NCBI GenBank assembly: GCA_965214325.1
Contig: CBDCBG010000006.1
Location: 2,108,001 to 2,172,000, forward strand
Source of the DNA: JAJEFO01 sp965214325
Lineage (GTDB): Bacteria; Pseudomonadota; Alphaproteobacteria; Rhodobacterales; Rhodobacteraceae
DNA: 64,000 nucleotides
Direction of reading: 5' to 3'
Shown: one piece after another, positions 56,398 through 64,000 of the stretch
Numbering within the stretch: position 1 is the first letter of the stretch
How the letters are laid out: every line of letters begins with the position of its first letter
The notes under the pieces: generated by a model
The model's input: only the letters and a program-made list of their open reading frames with translations
What the model was told of the DNA's origin: nothing
The model's database searches: none
Translations under genes and position numbers: made by a program

Positions 56398-56826
56398 TCA
56401 GGCATCGCCCATCTGGGATCTGTCGAAAGCGCCCGGCAAAAGCTCGGCCACGTCCGTCGTCAAGCTCTTGCCGTCAACGGTTGCCATCGTGATGGTCGCC
56501 GCCGGGCCTGCGAATTCGAGCAGTTTCTGCCGACAGCCGCCGCATGGCGCGACGGGCTCCGGGCCATCCGCGATGACGACAATCTCCACGAAGCTTGTCT
56601 CGCCCGCGGCGATCATGGCCGCGATTGCGCCGGCTTCCGCACAGGTGCCTTCCGGGTAGGCGACGTTCTCCACGTTGCAGCCTGCATGGACCCGTCCCGA
56701 AGTCGAGCGCAGCGCGGCACCCACCTTGAAGCCGGAATAGGGCGCATAGGCGTTCTCGCGCACTTCCTTGGCCGCCTCCGTCAAGTCCATGGACCGCTCC
56801 TGTTCCTGCAAGGTTGGCGCGGCCAT
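56398..56826 (-). CDS. cdd: Cytidine deaminase
   Basis: 142 aa (130 aa if ATG 56790 is used). Zinc and catalytic motif CNVENVAYPEGTCAEAGAI and PCGGCRQKL. Deaminates cytidine and deoxycytidine. First gene of the nucleoside-salvage operon; products feed DeoA, DeoB and Upp. Confidence 0.95.
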   Translation of the reverse strand: MAAPTLQEQERSMDLTEAAKEVRENAYAPYSGFKVGAALRSTSGRVHAGCNVENVAYPEGTCAEAGAIAAMIAAGETSFVEIVVIADGPEPVAPCGGCRQKLLEFAGPAATITMATVDGKSLTTDVAELLPGAFDRSQMGDA

Positions 56827-56965
56827 GCCTGGAACGCAATAGCTGGTCAGGCTTGCTCAATCGCAATCTTCAACGCAATGTGGCGTCGTTTCGATGTCAG
56901 GGCGGCAGGACCGAACCTCCCGAGCCTGCGGATGAGACGCAGAACGACCTGTCTGGAGGCACGGA

Positions 56966-59248
56966 ATGTCTGAAGACCCGCGCGAGACCGCTCTCCGGCA
57001 AGCGGCGCTTGACTACCACGAGCTGCCCAAACCCGGCAAGCTGGAGATTCGAGCCACCAAGCCGCTCTCCAGCGGGCGCGACCTCGCGCGCGCCTACAGC
57101 CCGGGCGTCGCGGAGGCCTGCCTGGAAATCAAGTCCGATCCGATGAACGCCCACCGGTACACGGCGCGCGCGAACCAGGTTGCCGTGGTCACCAACGGAT
57201 CGGCTGTGCTCGGGCTGGGCAATATCGGCGGACTTGCCGCCAAGCCGGTGATGGAAGGCAAGGCTGTCCTGTTCAAGAAGTTTGCAAACATCGACTGCTT
57301 CGACATCGAGCTGGATGAAAGCGACCCCGAGCGCCTTGCCGAGATCGTCTGTGCGCTCGAACCGACCGTCGGCGCGATCAATCTCGAAGACATCAAGGCG
57401 CCTGACTGCTTCGTCGTCGAGCGCATATGCGCCGAACGGATGAACATCCCGGTGTTTCACGACGACCAGCACGGCACCGCCATCGTCGTGGGTGCCGCCG
57501 CAACCAACGCGCTCCATGTTGCAGGAAAGGCGTTCGAGGACATCAAGGTGGTGTCGACTGGCGGCGGGGCGGCGGGCATAGCCTGCCTGAACATGCTCCT
57601 CAAGCTGGGCGTGAAGCGCGAGAGCATCTGGCTCTGCGACCTCGAGGGGCTGGTGCATGAAGGACGCAAGGCCGACATGACGCCGCAAAAGGAGGAATTC
57701 GCGCAGCCGGGCGGGCCGAGGACGCTGGCCGATGTCGTTGCCGGGACGGACCTGTTCCTGGGCCTGTCAGGTCCCGGAGTCCTCTCCAGGGACATGGTCC
57801 GCAAAATGTCCGGACCGCCCATAATCTTCGCGCTGGCCAATCCGGAACCCGAGATCATGCCTGACGAGGTGCGGGAGGTCGCGCCGGACGCGATCATTGC
57901 CACCGGCCGCTCGGACGTCCCGAACCAGGTGAACAACGTGCTTTGCTTCCCGTTCATCTTCCGGGGCGCGCTGGATGTCGGCGCGACCACGATCAACGAC
58001 GAGATGAAGCTGGCCTGCGTCGATGGAATCGCCCGCCTTGCGCGCACGACCACGAGCGCGGAGGCGGCAGCCGCCTACAAGGGCGAAGAACTGGCATTCG
58101 GGCGCAACTATCTGATTCCCAAGCCGTTCGACCCGCGCCTGATGCGGGTGGTCGCTTCCGCCGTCGCCCAGGCCGCAATGGACACCGGCGTGGCCACCCG
58201 GCCGGTCACGGACATGGACGCCTATCACCACAAGCTGAATGCGACCGTCTACAGGTCGACGATGATCATGCGGCCGGTATTCGAGGCGGCCGCCACCGCG
58301 AACCGGCGCATCGTGTTTGCGGAAGGCGAGAACGAACGCGTCCTGCGCGCCGCCACGGCCATGATCGAGGAGATGTCGGACACTCCCATCCTCATCGGGC
58401 GGCCGGAAGTCGTGGAGAGCCGGATCGAGCGGCTCGGGCTGCCGATCCTGCTGGGCGAGAACTTCGATCTCGTGAACCCGGAAAGCGATCCCCGCTATCG
58501 CGACTACTGGACCACCTATCACTCGCTTCTCGAGCGTCGCGGCGTGACGCCGGAGCTTGCCCGGGCAATCATGCGGACGAACACGACTGCCATAGGCGCG
58601 GTCATGGTGCACAGGCAGGAGGCCGACAGCATGATCTGCGGCGTCTTCGGGCAGTATCTCTGGCACCTGCGCTACGTGGCCGAGGTCCTTGCGAGGGACG
58701 GGCTTCACCCGGTCGGAGCGCTCAGCCTCGTGATTCTCGAAGACGGTCCGCTGTTCGTGGCTGACACGCATGTGCATCCCGAGCCCACGCCCGAGCAAAT
58801 CGCCGAAGTCGTCCTGGGCGCAGCAAGGCATGTGCGCCGGTTCGGCCACGAGCCGAAAATCGCGCTCTGCAGCCACAGCCAGTTCGGGAACCTCGACTGC
58901 GACACGGGCGAACGGATGCGTCGGGCGATGGAAATCCTTGATGCCGAGCCGCGCGATTTCGAATACGAGGGAGAGATGCATACCGACACGGCGCTCGACG
59001 TGACGATTCGCGAGCGGATCATGCCGCATGCACGGTTCGACGGACCGGCAAACGTGCTCGTCTTCGCGAATCTCGATGCGGCGTCCGCCGTTCGGAACAT
59101 TCTCAAGATGAAGGCGGGCGGACTTGAAGTCGGCCCGATCCTGATGGGCATGGGCAACCGGGCGCATATCGTCACGCCGGCGGTGACGGCGCGTGGCCTG
59201 CTGAATACAAGCGCGTTGGCAGGAACGCCTGTCGCGCAATATGGTTGA
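56966..59248 (+). CDS. maeB: NADP-dependent malic enzyme with C-terminal phosphotransacetylase-like domain
   Basis: 760 aa. Residues about 1-430 are malic enzyme: KPLSSGRDLARAYSPGVAEAC, VFHDDQHGTAIVVGAAATNAL and the dinucleotide fold VVSTGGGAAGIACLNML. Residues about 440-760 are a phosphate acetyltransferase-like domain (RIVFAEGENERVLRAA, SHSQFGNLD), which in this family is regulatory, not catalytic. Converts malate to pyruvate and NADPH. Confidence 0.96.
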   Translation: MSEDPRETALRQAALDYHELPKPGKLEIRATKPLSSGRDLARAYSPGVAEACLEIKSDPMNAHRYTARANQVAVVTNGSAVLGLGNIGGLAAKPVMEGKAVLFKKFANIDCFDIELDESDPERLAEIVCALEPTVGAINLEDIKAPDCFVVERICAERMNIPVFHDDQHGTAIVVGAAATNALHVAGKAFEDIKVVSTGGGAAGIACLNMLLKLGVKRESIWLCDLEGLVHEGRKADMTPQKEEFAQPGGPRTLADVVAGTDLFLGLSGPGVLSRDMVRKMSGPPIIFALANPEPEIMPDEVREVAPDAIIATGRSDVPNQVNNVLCFPFIFRGALDVGATTINDEMKLACVDGIARLARTTTSAEAAAAYKGEELAFGRNYLIPKPFDPRLMRVVASAVAQAAMDTGVATRPVTDMDAYHHKLNATVYRSTMIMRPVFEAAATANRRIVFAEGENERVLRAATAMIEEMSDTPILIGRPEVVESRIERLGLPILLGENFDLVNPESDPRYRDYWTTYHSLLERRGVTPELARAIMRTNTTAIGAVMVHRQEADSMICGVFGQYLWHLRYVAEVLARDGLHPVGALSLVILEDGPLFVADTHVHPEPTPEQIAEVVLGAARHVRRFGHEPKIALCSHSQFGNLDCDTGERMRRAMEILDAEPRDFEYEGEMHTDTALDVTIRERIMPHARFDGPANVLVFANLDAASAVRNILKMKAGGLEVGPILMGMGNRAHIVTPAVTARGLLNTSALAGTPVAQYG

Positions 59249-59324
59249 GCCTGCGGATGCCAAGGCGCGACAATTGAGCGTCCGGACATCCGCAAGGCAA
59301 GCGAACACTGGCTGCAAGGAGCGC

Positions 59325-61223
59325 ATGATGGGGTACAAAGAGGTTTACGCGTCATGGAATTCCGACCCTGAGGCCTTCTGGCTGAATGCCGCGGAGGCAA
59401 TCGACTGGGACCGCAAGCCGGCGCGCGCGCTGAATGACGGGAATGCGCCGCTTTACGAGTGGCTGGACGACGGGCTGGTCAATGCCTGCTGGAACGCCGT
59501 CGACCGGCACGTCGAAGCGGGCCGTGGCGACCAGGACGCCATAATTCACGACAGCCCGGCAACCGGCACGAAGTCACGGATCACGTATGCCGAGCTTCGG
59601 GACAGGGTTTCGCGGCTCGCGGGCGCGCTCGCCGCAAAGGGCGTGTCCAAGGGCGATCGCGTGATCATCTACATGCCGATGATCCCGGAAGCCCTTGTGG
59701 CGATGCTGGCTTGCGCCCGGCTAGGCGCCATCCATTCGGTCGTATTCGGAGGATTTGCCGCCAACGAGCTCGCCGTAAGGATCGACGATGCCGCACCGAA
59801 GGCCGTCATGGCAGGCTCGTGCGGGATCGAGCCGGGTCGCATCGTCGAATACAAGCCCCTTCTCGACGCCGCGATCGAAACTGCAAGGCACAAGCCCGAG
59901 TTTTGCGTGATCTTCCAGCGCGAACAGGCGCGCGCCTCGATGATCGACGGTCGCGACGTGGACTGGAATGACGTGCAGGACGGCGTCACGCCGGCCGAGT
60001 GCGTGCCAGTGGAAGGCAATCATCCAGCATACATCCTCTATACGTCCGGCACGACCGGTGCCCCAAAGGGCGTCGTTCGCCCGACGGCCGGTCACCTTGT
60101 TGCGCTCAGCTGGACCATGAAGAACATCTATGACGTGAACCCGGGCGACGTGTTCTGGGCCGCATCCGACGTCGGCTGGGTCGTGGGCCATTCCTACATC
60201 TGCTACGCGCCGCTGATCCACGGCAACACGACAATCGTGTTCGAAGGCAAGCCGGTCGGAACGCCGGATGCCGGGACGTTCTGGCGCGTCATCCAGGAAC
60301 ATGGCGTGAAGGTCCTCTTTACCGCGCCCACCGCGTTTCGTGCCATCAAGCGCGAGGACCCGCATGGAGAGCTGATCCAGGACTACGACCTTTCAGGGCT
60401 CAGGATCCTGTTTCTCGCCGGCGAACGCGCTGACCCGGACACGATCGAATGGGCACGCAGGCACCTTCGCGTTCCGGTCATCGACCACTGGTGGCAGACC
60501 GAAACCGGCTATTCCATTGCGGCGAACCCGATGGGAATCGAGCCTCTGCCGGTGAAGGCCGGCTCACCGTCCGTCGCCATGCCAGGCTACGACGTGCAGA
60601 TTCTTGACGAAGGCGGCCTCCCGGTGAAACCTGGCGAGCTTGGCGCGATCGCGATCAAGCTTCCGTTGCCGCCGGGCACGCTAGCCACGCTCTGGAATGC
60701 GGAGGAACGGTTCAGGAAGAGCTATCTCGAACGGTTCCCCGGATATTACGAAACCGGCGATGCGGGCTTTGTCGACGAGGACGGATACCTCTACATCATG
60801 GCGCGGACGGATGACGTGATCAACGTTGCGGGCCATCGGCTGTCCACCGGAGGCATGGAGGAAGTGCTCGCGGCGCACCCCGACGTCGCCGAGTGCGCCG
60901 TCATCGGCGTGACCGACCAGCTCAAGGGACAATTGCCGCTGGGCTTCCTCTGCACGAATGCCGGAACGTCTCGCCCGAACGCGGAAATCGTCAAGGAATG
61001 CGTCAGGCTTGTGCGCGAACGGATCGGGCCCGTTGCAGCCTTCCGGCAGGCAGTCGTCGTCGATCGCTTGCCCAAGACCCGCTCAGGCAAGATCCTGCGA
61101 GGCGTGATGGCCAAGATGGCAGATGGCGAAGACTTCAAGAAGCCGGCGACGATCGACGACCCGGCCATTCTTGACGAGATTCGGGAAGCTCTGACGACCC
61201 TGGGATACGCCAGGAATCAATAG
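59325..61223 (+). CDS. prpE: Propionyl-CoA synthetase
   Basis: 632 aa from ATG 59325 after AAGGAG (a second ATG follows immediately). AMP-forming acyl-CoA ligase: P-loop YTSGTTGAPKGVVRPTAGH, YYETGDAGFVDEDGYLYIMARTDDVINVAGHRLS, and catalytic Lys in LPKTRSGKILR. The N-terminal YKEVYASWNSDPEAFW block is that of PrpE rather than Acs. Activates propionate to propionyl-CoA. Confidence 0.93.
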   Translation: MMGYKEVYASWNSDPEAFWLNAAEAIDWDRKPARALNDGNAPLYEWLDDGLVNACWNAVDRHVEAGRGDQDAIIHDSPATGTKSRITYAELRDRVSRLAGALAAKGVSKGDRVIIYMPMIPEALVAMLACARLGAIHSVVFGGFAANELAVRIDDAAPKAVMAGSCGIEPGRIVEYKPLLDAAIETARHKPEFCVIFQREQARASMIDGRDVDWNDVQDGVTPAECVPVEGNHPAYILYTSGTTGAPKGVVRPTAGHLVALSWTMKNIYDVNPGDVFWAASDVGWVVGHSYICYAPLIHGNTTIVFEGKPVGTPDAGTFWRVIQEHGVKVLFTAPTAFRAIKREDPHGELIQDYDLSGLRILFLAGERADPDTIEWARRHLRVPVIDHWWQTETGYSIAANPMGIEPLPVKAGSPSVAMPGYDVQILDEGGLPVKPGELGAIAIKLPLPPGTLATLWNAEERFRKSYLERFPGYYETGDAGFVDEDGYLYIMARTDDVINVAGHRLSTGGMEEVLAAHPDVAECAVIGVTDQLKGQLPLGFLCTNAGTSRPNAEIVKECVRLVRERIGPVAAFRQAVVVDRLPKTRSGKILRGVMAKMADGEDFKKPATIDDPAILDEIREALTTLGYARNQ

Positions 61224-61293
61224 GCCGCGGCGCCCGTTGCCGATCACGGCGCAAGCGTGATTTCTCGCGTGGCAGCGCTGGCGTCCGGCGCCT

Positions 61294-62112
61294 TCACACG
61301 AACTGCTCCCGAATCAGGCGCTCCTCCAGCCCGTGGCCCGGATCAAAGAGGATCCTGTGGCGAACGCCGGGTTCGCTTCGAACCTCGACGACCGTCACGT
61401 TGCGGACGGACCGTCCGTCCGCATCCGCCATCACCGGGCGCTTCGCGGGATTCAACACGTCAAAACGCACGGTTGCCGTCGTCCGGAGCAACGCGCCACG
61501 CCAACGCCTTGGCCGGAACGGCGCCACGGCCGTCAAGGCCAGGACCTGCGACCCGATGGGCAGAATCGGTCCGTGCGCGGAGTAGTTGTAGGCAGTGGAG
61601 CCTGCCGGCGTGGACACCATCGCGCCGTCGCACACAAGTTCCTCAAGCCGGGGATTGCCGTCCACGCTGATCTTCAGGCGCGCCGCCTGGGACCCTTCGC
61701 GCAGCAAGGACACTTCGTTGATCGCAAGCGCCTCCTCCACGTTCCCGTCCGCGGTCCCGGCTCGCATGTGGAGCGGGTTGATCACGGCCTCCTCGGCCTC
61801 CAGGAGGCGCTTTGGCAAATCATCCCTGCGAAACTCGTTCATCAGGAAGCCGACGGTGCCCCGATGCATTCCGTAGACCGGCTTGCCCAGGGGCTGCACG
61901 TCCTTGAGCGTGTCCAGCATGAAACCGTCACCGCCAAGCGCCACGATCACGTCCGCCTCATCCTGAGGTGACTGCCCGAACCGCCTGGTCAGGTCCTTCA
62001 GCGCCTCCTGCGCCACCTTCGCCTCGCTTGCGCGAAATGAAACCGCACTAGCCGACTGCATGATCCCTCCATCCGTTGGTGGCACGATTGCCCGCGTCTC
62101 TCCCAAACTCAA
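61294..62112 (-). CDS. nadK: NAD kinase
   Basis: 272 aa as read from 62112; ATG 62061 (MQSASAVSFRASEAK) matches usual alphaproteobacterial starts and would give 255 aa. NAD-kinase motifs: VALGGDGFMLDTL (GGDG), LICDGAMVSTPAGSTAYNYSAHGPI read as VCDGAMVSTPAGS and YNYSAHGP. Phosphorylates NAD to NADP. Confidence 0.94.
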   Translation of the reverse strand: MSLGETRAIVPPTDGGIMQSASAVSFRASEAKVAQEALKDLTRRFGQSPQDEADVIVALGGDGFMLDTLKDVQPLGKPVYGMHRGTVGFLMNEFRRDDLPKRLLEAEEAVINPLHMRAGTADGNVEEALAINEVSLLREGSQAARLKISVDGNPRLEELVCDGAMVSTPAGSTAYNYSAHGPILPIGSQVLALTAVAPFRPRRWRGALLRTTATVRFDVLNPAKRPVMADADGRSVRNVTVVEVRSEPGVRHRILFDPGHGLEERLIREQFV

Positions 62113-62224
62113 GACCTTGAATTCGCGGGACAGGACGCCGCATCGCGCCGATATGCCGGTTTCGACGCTTTCCGGGCCGCGTCAATCGATGTAGGTACCG
62201 CCAAGCCTGCACGGGAGCGTCGCC

Positions 62225-63520
62225 ATGAATGTCCAGCACCGCGATTCCGGGTTCTTTGCCGAAGCGCTCGAAACCCGCGACCCGGACCTCTTCGCCGCAA
62301 TGCGGTCCGAACTGGGACGCCAGCGCGACGAGATCGAACTGATTGCATCCGAGAACATCGTGTCGACCGCCGTGCTCGAGGCGCAGGGTTCGGTGCTGAC
62401 GAACAAGTATGCCGAGGGCTATCCCGGCAAGCGATACTACGGCGGCTGCCGGTTCGTCGACGTGGCCGAGACGCTGGCCATCGAACGCGCCAAGGAGCTC
62501 TTTGGCGCGGGTTTCGCCAATGTCCAGCCGAACTCCGGCAGCCAGATGAACCAGGCGGTGTTCCTTGCGCTGCTTCGGCCTGGCGACACGTTCATGGGCC
62601 TGGACCTGAACTCGGGCGGGCACCTGACCCACGGGTCGCCTGTCAACATGTCGGGCAAGTGGTTCAACGTGGTCTCCTATGGCGTTCGCCGGCAGGACCA
62701 CCTTCTCGACATGGACGAAGTCCGGACGCGTGCGCTGGCGCACAGGCCGAAGCTGATTCTTGCCGGCGGGACGGCCTATTCCCGCACATGGGACTGGGCG
62801 GCCTTTCGGGAAATCGCGGACGAAGTCGGCGCATGGCTTCACGTGGACATGGCTCACATCGCCGGCCTTGTCGCCGGCGGCGTCCACGCCTCGCCGGTGC
62901 CGCACGCACATGTGGTCACGTCAACAACGCACAAGTCGCTTCGCGGTCCCCGGGGCGGCCTGATCCTGACCAATGACGGGGAGATCGCGCGAAAGATCAA
63001 CTCCGCCGTCTTCCCCGGCCTTCAGGGCGGGCCGCTGATGCACGTCATCGCGGCGAAGGCCGCAGCGTTCGGGGAAGCGCTCAGGCCGGAGTTCAAGAGC
63101 TATGCAGCGGCGGTCGTTGCCAACGCCCGCGCCATGGCGGAAGAGCTCACGAAGGGGGGAATCGACATCGTTTCCGGCGGGACCGACAACCACCTGATGC
63201 TGGCCGACCTGCGCCCCAAGCGCGTGACAGGCAAGGCAGCCGAGGCTGCCCTGGGCCGCGCGCATATCACGGCAAACAAGAACGGCGTGCCCTTTGATCC
63301 GGAAAAGCCCTTCGTGACCAGCGGCATTCGCCTCGGCACTCCGGCCGGCACCACACGCGGGTTTGGCGAGGACGAGTTCCGCCGGATCGCCCGCTGGATC
63401 GTGGAAGTCGTGGATGGACTGGCCGGAAACGGCGAGAGCGACAATGCCGCCGTCGAAGCCGCCGTCAAGGGCGAGGTTGCCCGGCTCTGCGACGCATTCC
63501 CGCTCTATCCTGACCTCTGA
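62225..63520 (+). CDS. glyA: Serine hydroxymethyltransferase
   Basis: 431 aa. SENIVSTAVLEAQGSVLTNKYAEGYPGKRYYGGC, PLP Lys in TSTTHKSLRGPRGG (about residue 237) and DNHLMLADLR. Interconverts serine and glycine with tetrahydrofolate, feeding one-carbon metabolism. Complete and ordinary. A glycine riboswitch was looked for upstream (62113-62224) and not seen. Confidence 0.98.
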   Translation: MNVQHRDSGFFAEALETRDPDLFAAMRSELGRQRDEIELIASENIVSTAVLEAQGSVLTNKYAEGYPGKRYYGGCRFVDVAETLAIERAKELFGAGFANVQPNSGSQMNQAVFLALLRPGDTFMGLDLNSGGHLTHGSPVNMSGKWFNVVSYGVRRQDHLLDMDEVRTRALAHRPKLILAGGTAYSRTWDWAAFREIADEVGAWLHVDMAHIAGLVAGGVHASPVPHAHVVTSTTHKSLRGPRGGLILTNDGEIARKINSAVFPGLQGGPLMHVIAAKAAAFGEALRPEFKSYAAAVVANARAMAEELTKGGIDIVSGGTDNHLMLADLRPKRVTGKAAEAALGRAHITANKNGVPFDPEKPFVTSGIRLGTPAGTTRGFGEDEFRRIARWIVEVVDGLAGNGESDNAAVEAAVKGEVARLCDAFPLYPDL

Positions 63521-63734
63521 CGTCCTGGCGCCTGGAGAATCCCTGGAGACCTATCGACTTCCAGCCGGCGATCATTCCGGAATTCGGGGCGGCCCCGTCC
63601 ATTCGAGGGCTTGAACCTGCGCCACTGCACAACCTGCGAAACTGCGAAACGAATGTGGGGGCACCCCGTTCCCGTGATTTCACCCCGCCTCGATTGCGGC
63701 ACATTTCGGAGGTTCTCACGAGAGCCGTATGGGC

Positions 63735-63763
63735 TTGACGTCCTGCTCCCGGCAAATTACGAG
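63735..63763 (+). promoter_or_regulatory. Possible promoter of tRNA-Met
   Basis: TTGACG at 63735-63740 is a good -35 box, followed at 16-17 bp by the weaker TTACGA. The tRNA begins at 63777, which fits a short leader. Weak -10, so low confidence. Confidence 0.35.
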
Positions 63764-63776
63764 TGCCGCCTCTTGT

Positions 63777-63853
63777 GGCGGAGTAGCTCAGCTGGTCAGA
63801 GCAGTGGAATCATAATCCATGTGTCGGGGGTTCAAGTCCCTCCTCCGCTACCA
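63777..63853 (+). tRNA. tRNA-Met (CAU)
   Basis: 77 nt with encoded CCA. Acceptor GGCGGAG/CTCCGCT, D-arm GCTCAGCTGGTCAGAGC, anticodon loop around TCATAAT with anticodon CAT, T arm GGGGGTTCAAGTCCCTC. An elongator Met tRNA is most likely; a CAU tRNA could also be the Ile type modified by lysidine, which the bases alone do not settle. Confidence 0.92.
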
Positions 63854-63898
63854 AAGCCAATGACTTGGAGAGTGCCGATTTGTCTACTGCGTGCAAGG

Positions 63899-63920
63899 CC
63901 TCCGGTTGCGATGCCGGAGG
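63899..63920 (+). terminator. Possible terminator hairpin after tRNA-Met
   Basis: Perfect 7-bp stem CCTCCGG / CCGGAGG with an 8-nt loop, 45 bp after the tRNA, followed by TTCCTGTTGT. Short T content makes it a weak call. Confidence 0.45.
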
Positions 63921-64000
63921 TTCCTGTTGTGGAGGCCTGAAATCGCGTTCTCATCCGCTGTCACGAAAGACCCTTCTTGCCTGGCGCTTCGCAAGCATCC

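Noticed and set aside
57767..59338. 523-aa minus-strand frame across maeB
   Set aside because: Antisense shadow of maeB, no SD and no homology.
62113..62224. Glycine riboswitch before glyA
   Set aside because: The 112-bp leader has no recognisable riboswitch core.

Overview
The window is a high-GC alphaproteobacterial chromosome segment, most like Rhodobacterales. The supports are a CIRCE-controlled groESL operon, ihfB-lapA-trpF in one run, accD-folC, a tmk-holB-tatD-MBL run, an upp-deoB-deoA-cdd salvage operon, maeB fused to a phosphotransacetylase domain, and prpE. No rRNA or plasmid function is seen, so the family is an inference from gene content and order.

1-3172 is the tail of a sugar-catabolic cluster: ABC-transporter ATPase, lactonase-type amidohydrolase, DeoR-family regulator and aldo/keto reductase. 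The regulator is dead. It has an in-frame amber codon and a 263-bp MITE-like insertion with a 7-bp target duplication.

3290-18016 is a heap of nested mobile elements. The base is a Tn3-family transposon remnant (divergent tnpR and tnpA). Its tnpA is broken into three pieces (3889-4260, 12268-13207, 16420-17095). The breaks are made by two group II introns on the minus strand (one with a reverse transcriptase, one ORF-less) and by an IS66-family element carrying a Dam-like DNA methylase. An IS6-family element truncates the remnant. The intron's reverse transcriptase gene is itself split by a large-serine-recombinase element (5164-10405), whose recombinase gene is split by a second element of the same kind (5923-8467). 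All junctions can be read at base level. In both recombinase elements the start codon and ribosome-binding site of the first gene lie at the opposite end of the element from its body. The gene is therefore whole only when the element is a closed circle. The geometry is identical in both: 14 nt from ATG to the 2-bp core and 464 nt from core to stop, giving 159 codons. This is the most notable observation in the window.

18494-20665 holds groES-groEL (minus strand) with a promoter, a CIRCE operator and a terminator. 20730-25460 is a second transposon cluster. A DUF4338(DruA-like)-ISAs1 transposase ruined by frameshifts is divergent from an intact 777-aa protein that joins a DUF4338 domain to an IS4-family transposase.

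From 25976 (tRNA-Ser) to the end the window is ordinary, dense core genome: cell wall (D,D-carboxypeptidase, class A PBP), nucleotide metabolism (tmk, the deo/cdd/upp operon), translation (ileS, truA), cofactors (hemF, folC, nadK), amino acids (trpF, ilvD, aminotransferase, glyA), accD, maeB, prpE and a tRNA-Met(CAU). The only decay seen in this part is a VapC toxin pseudogene next to truA.
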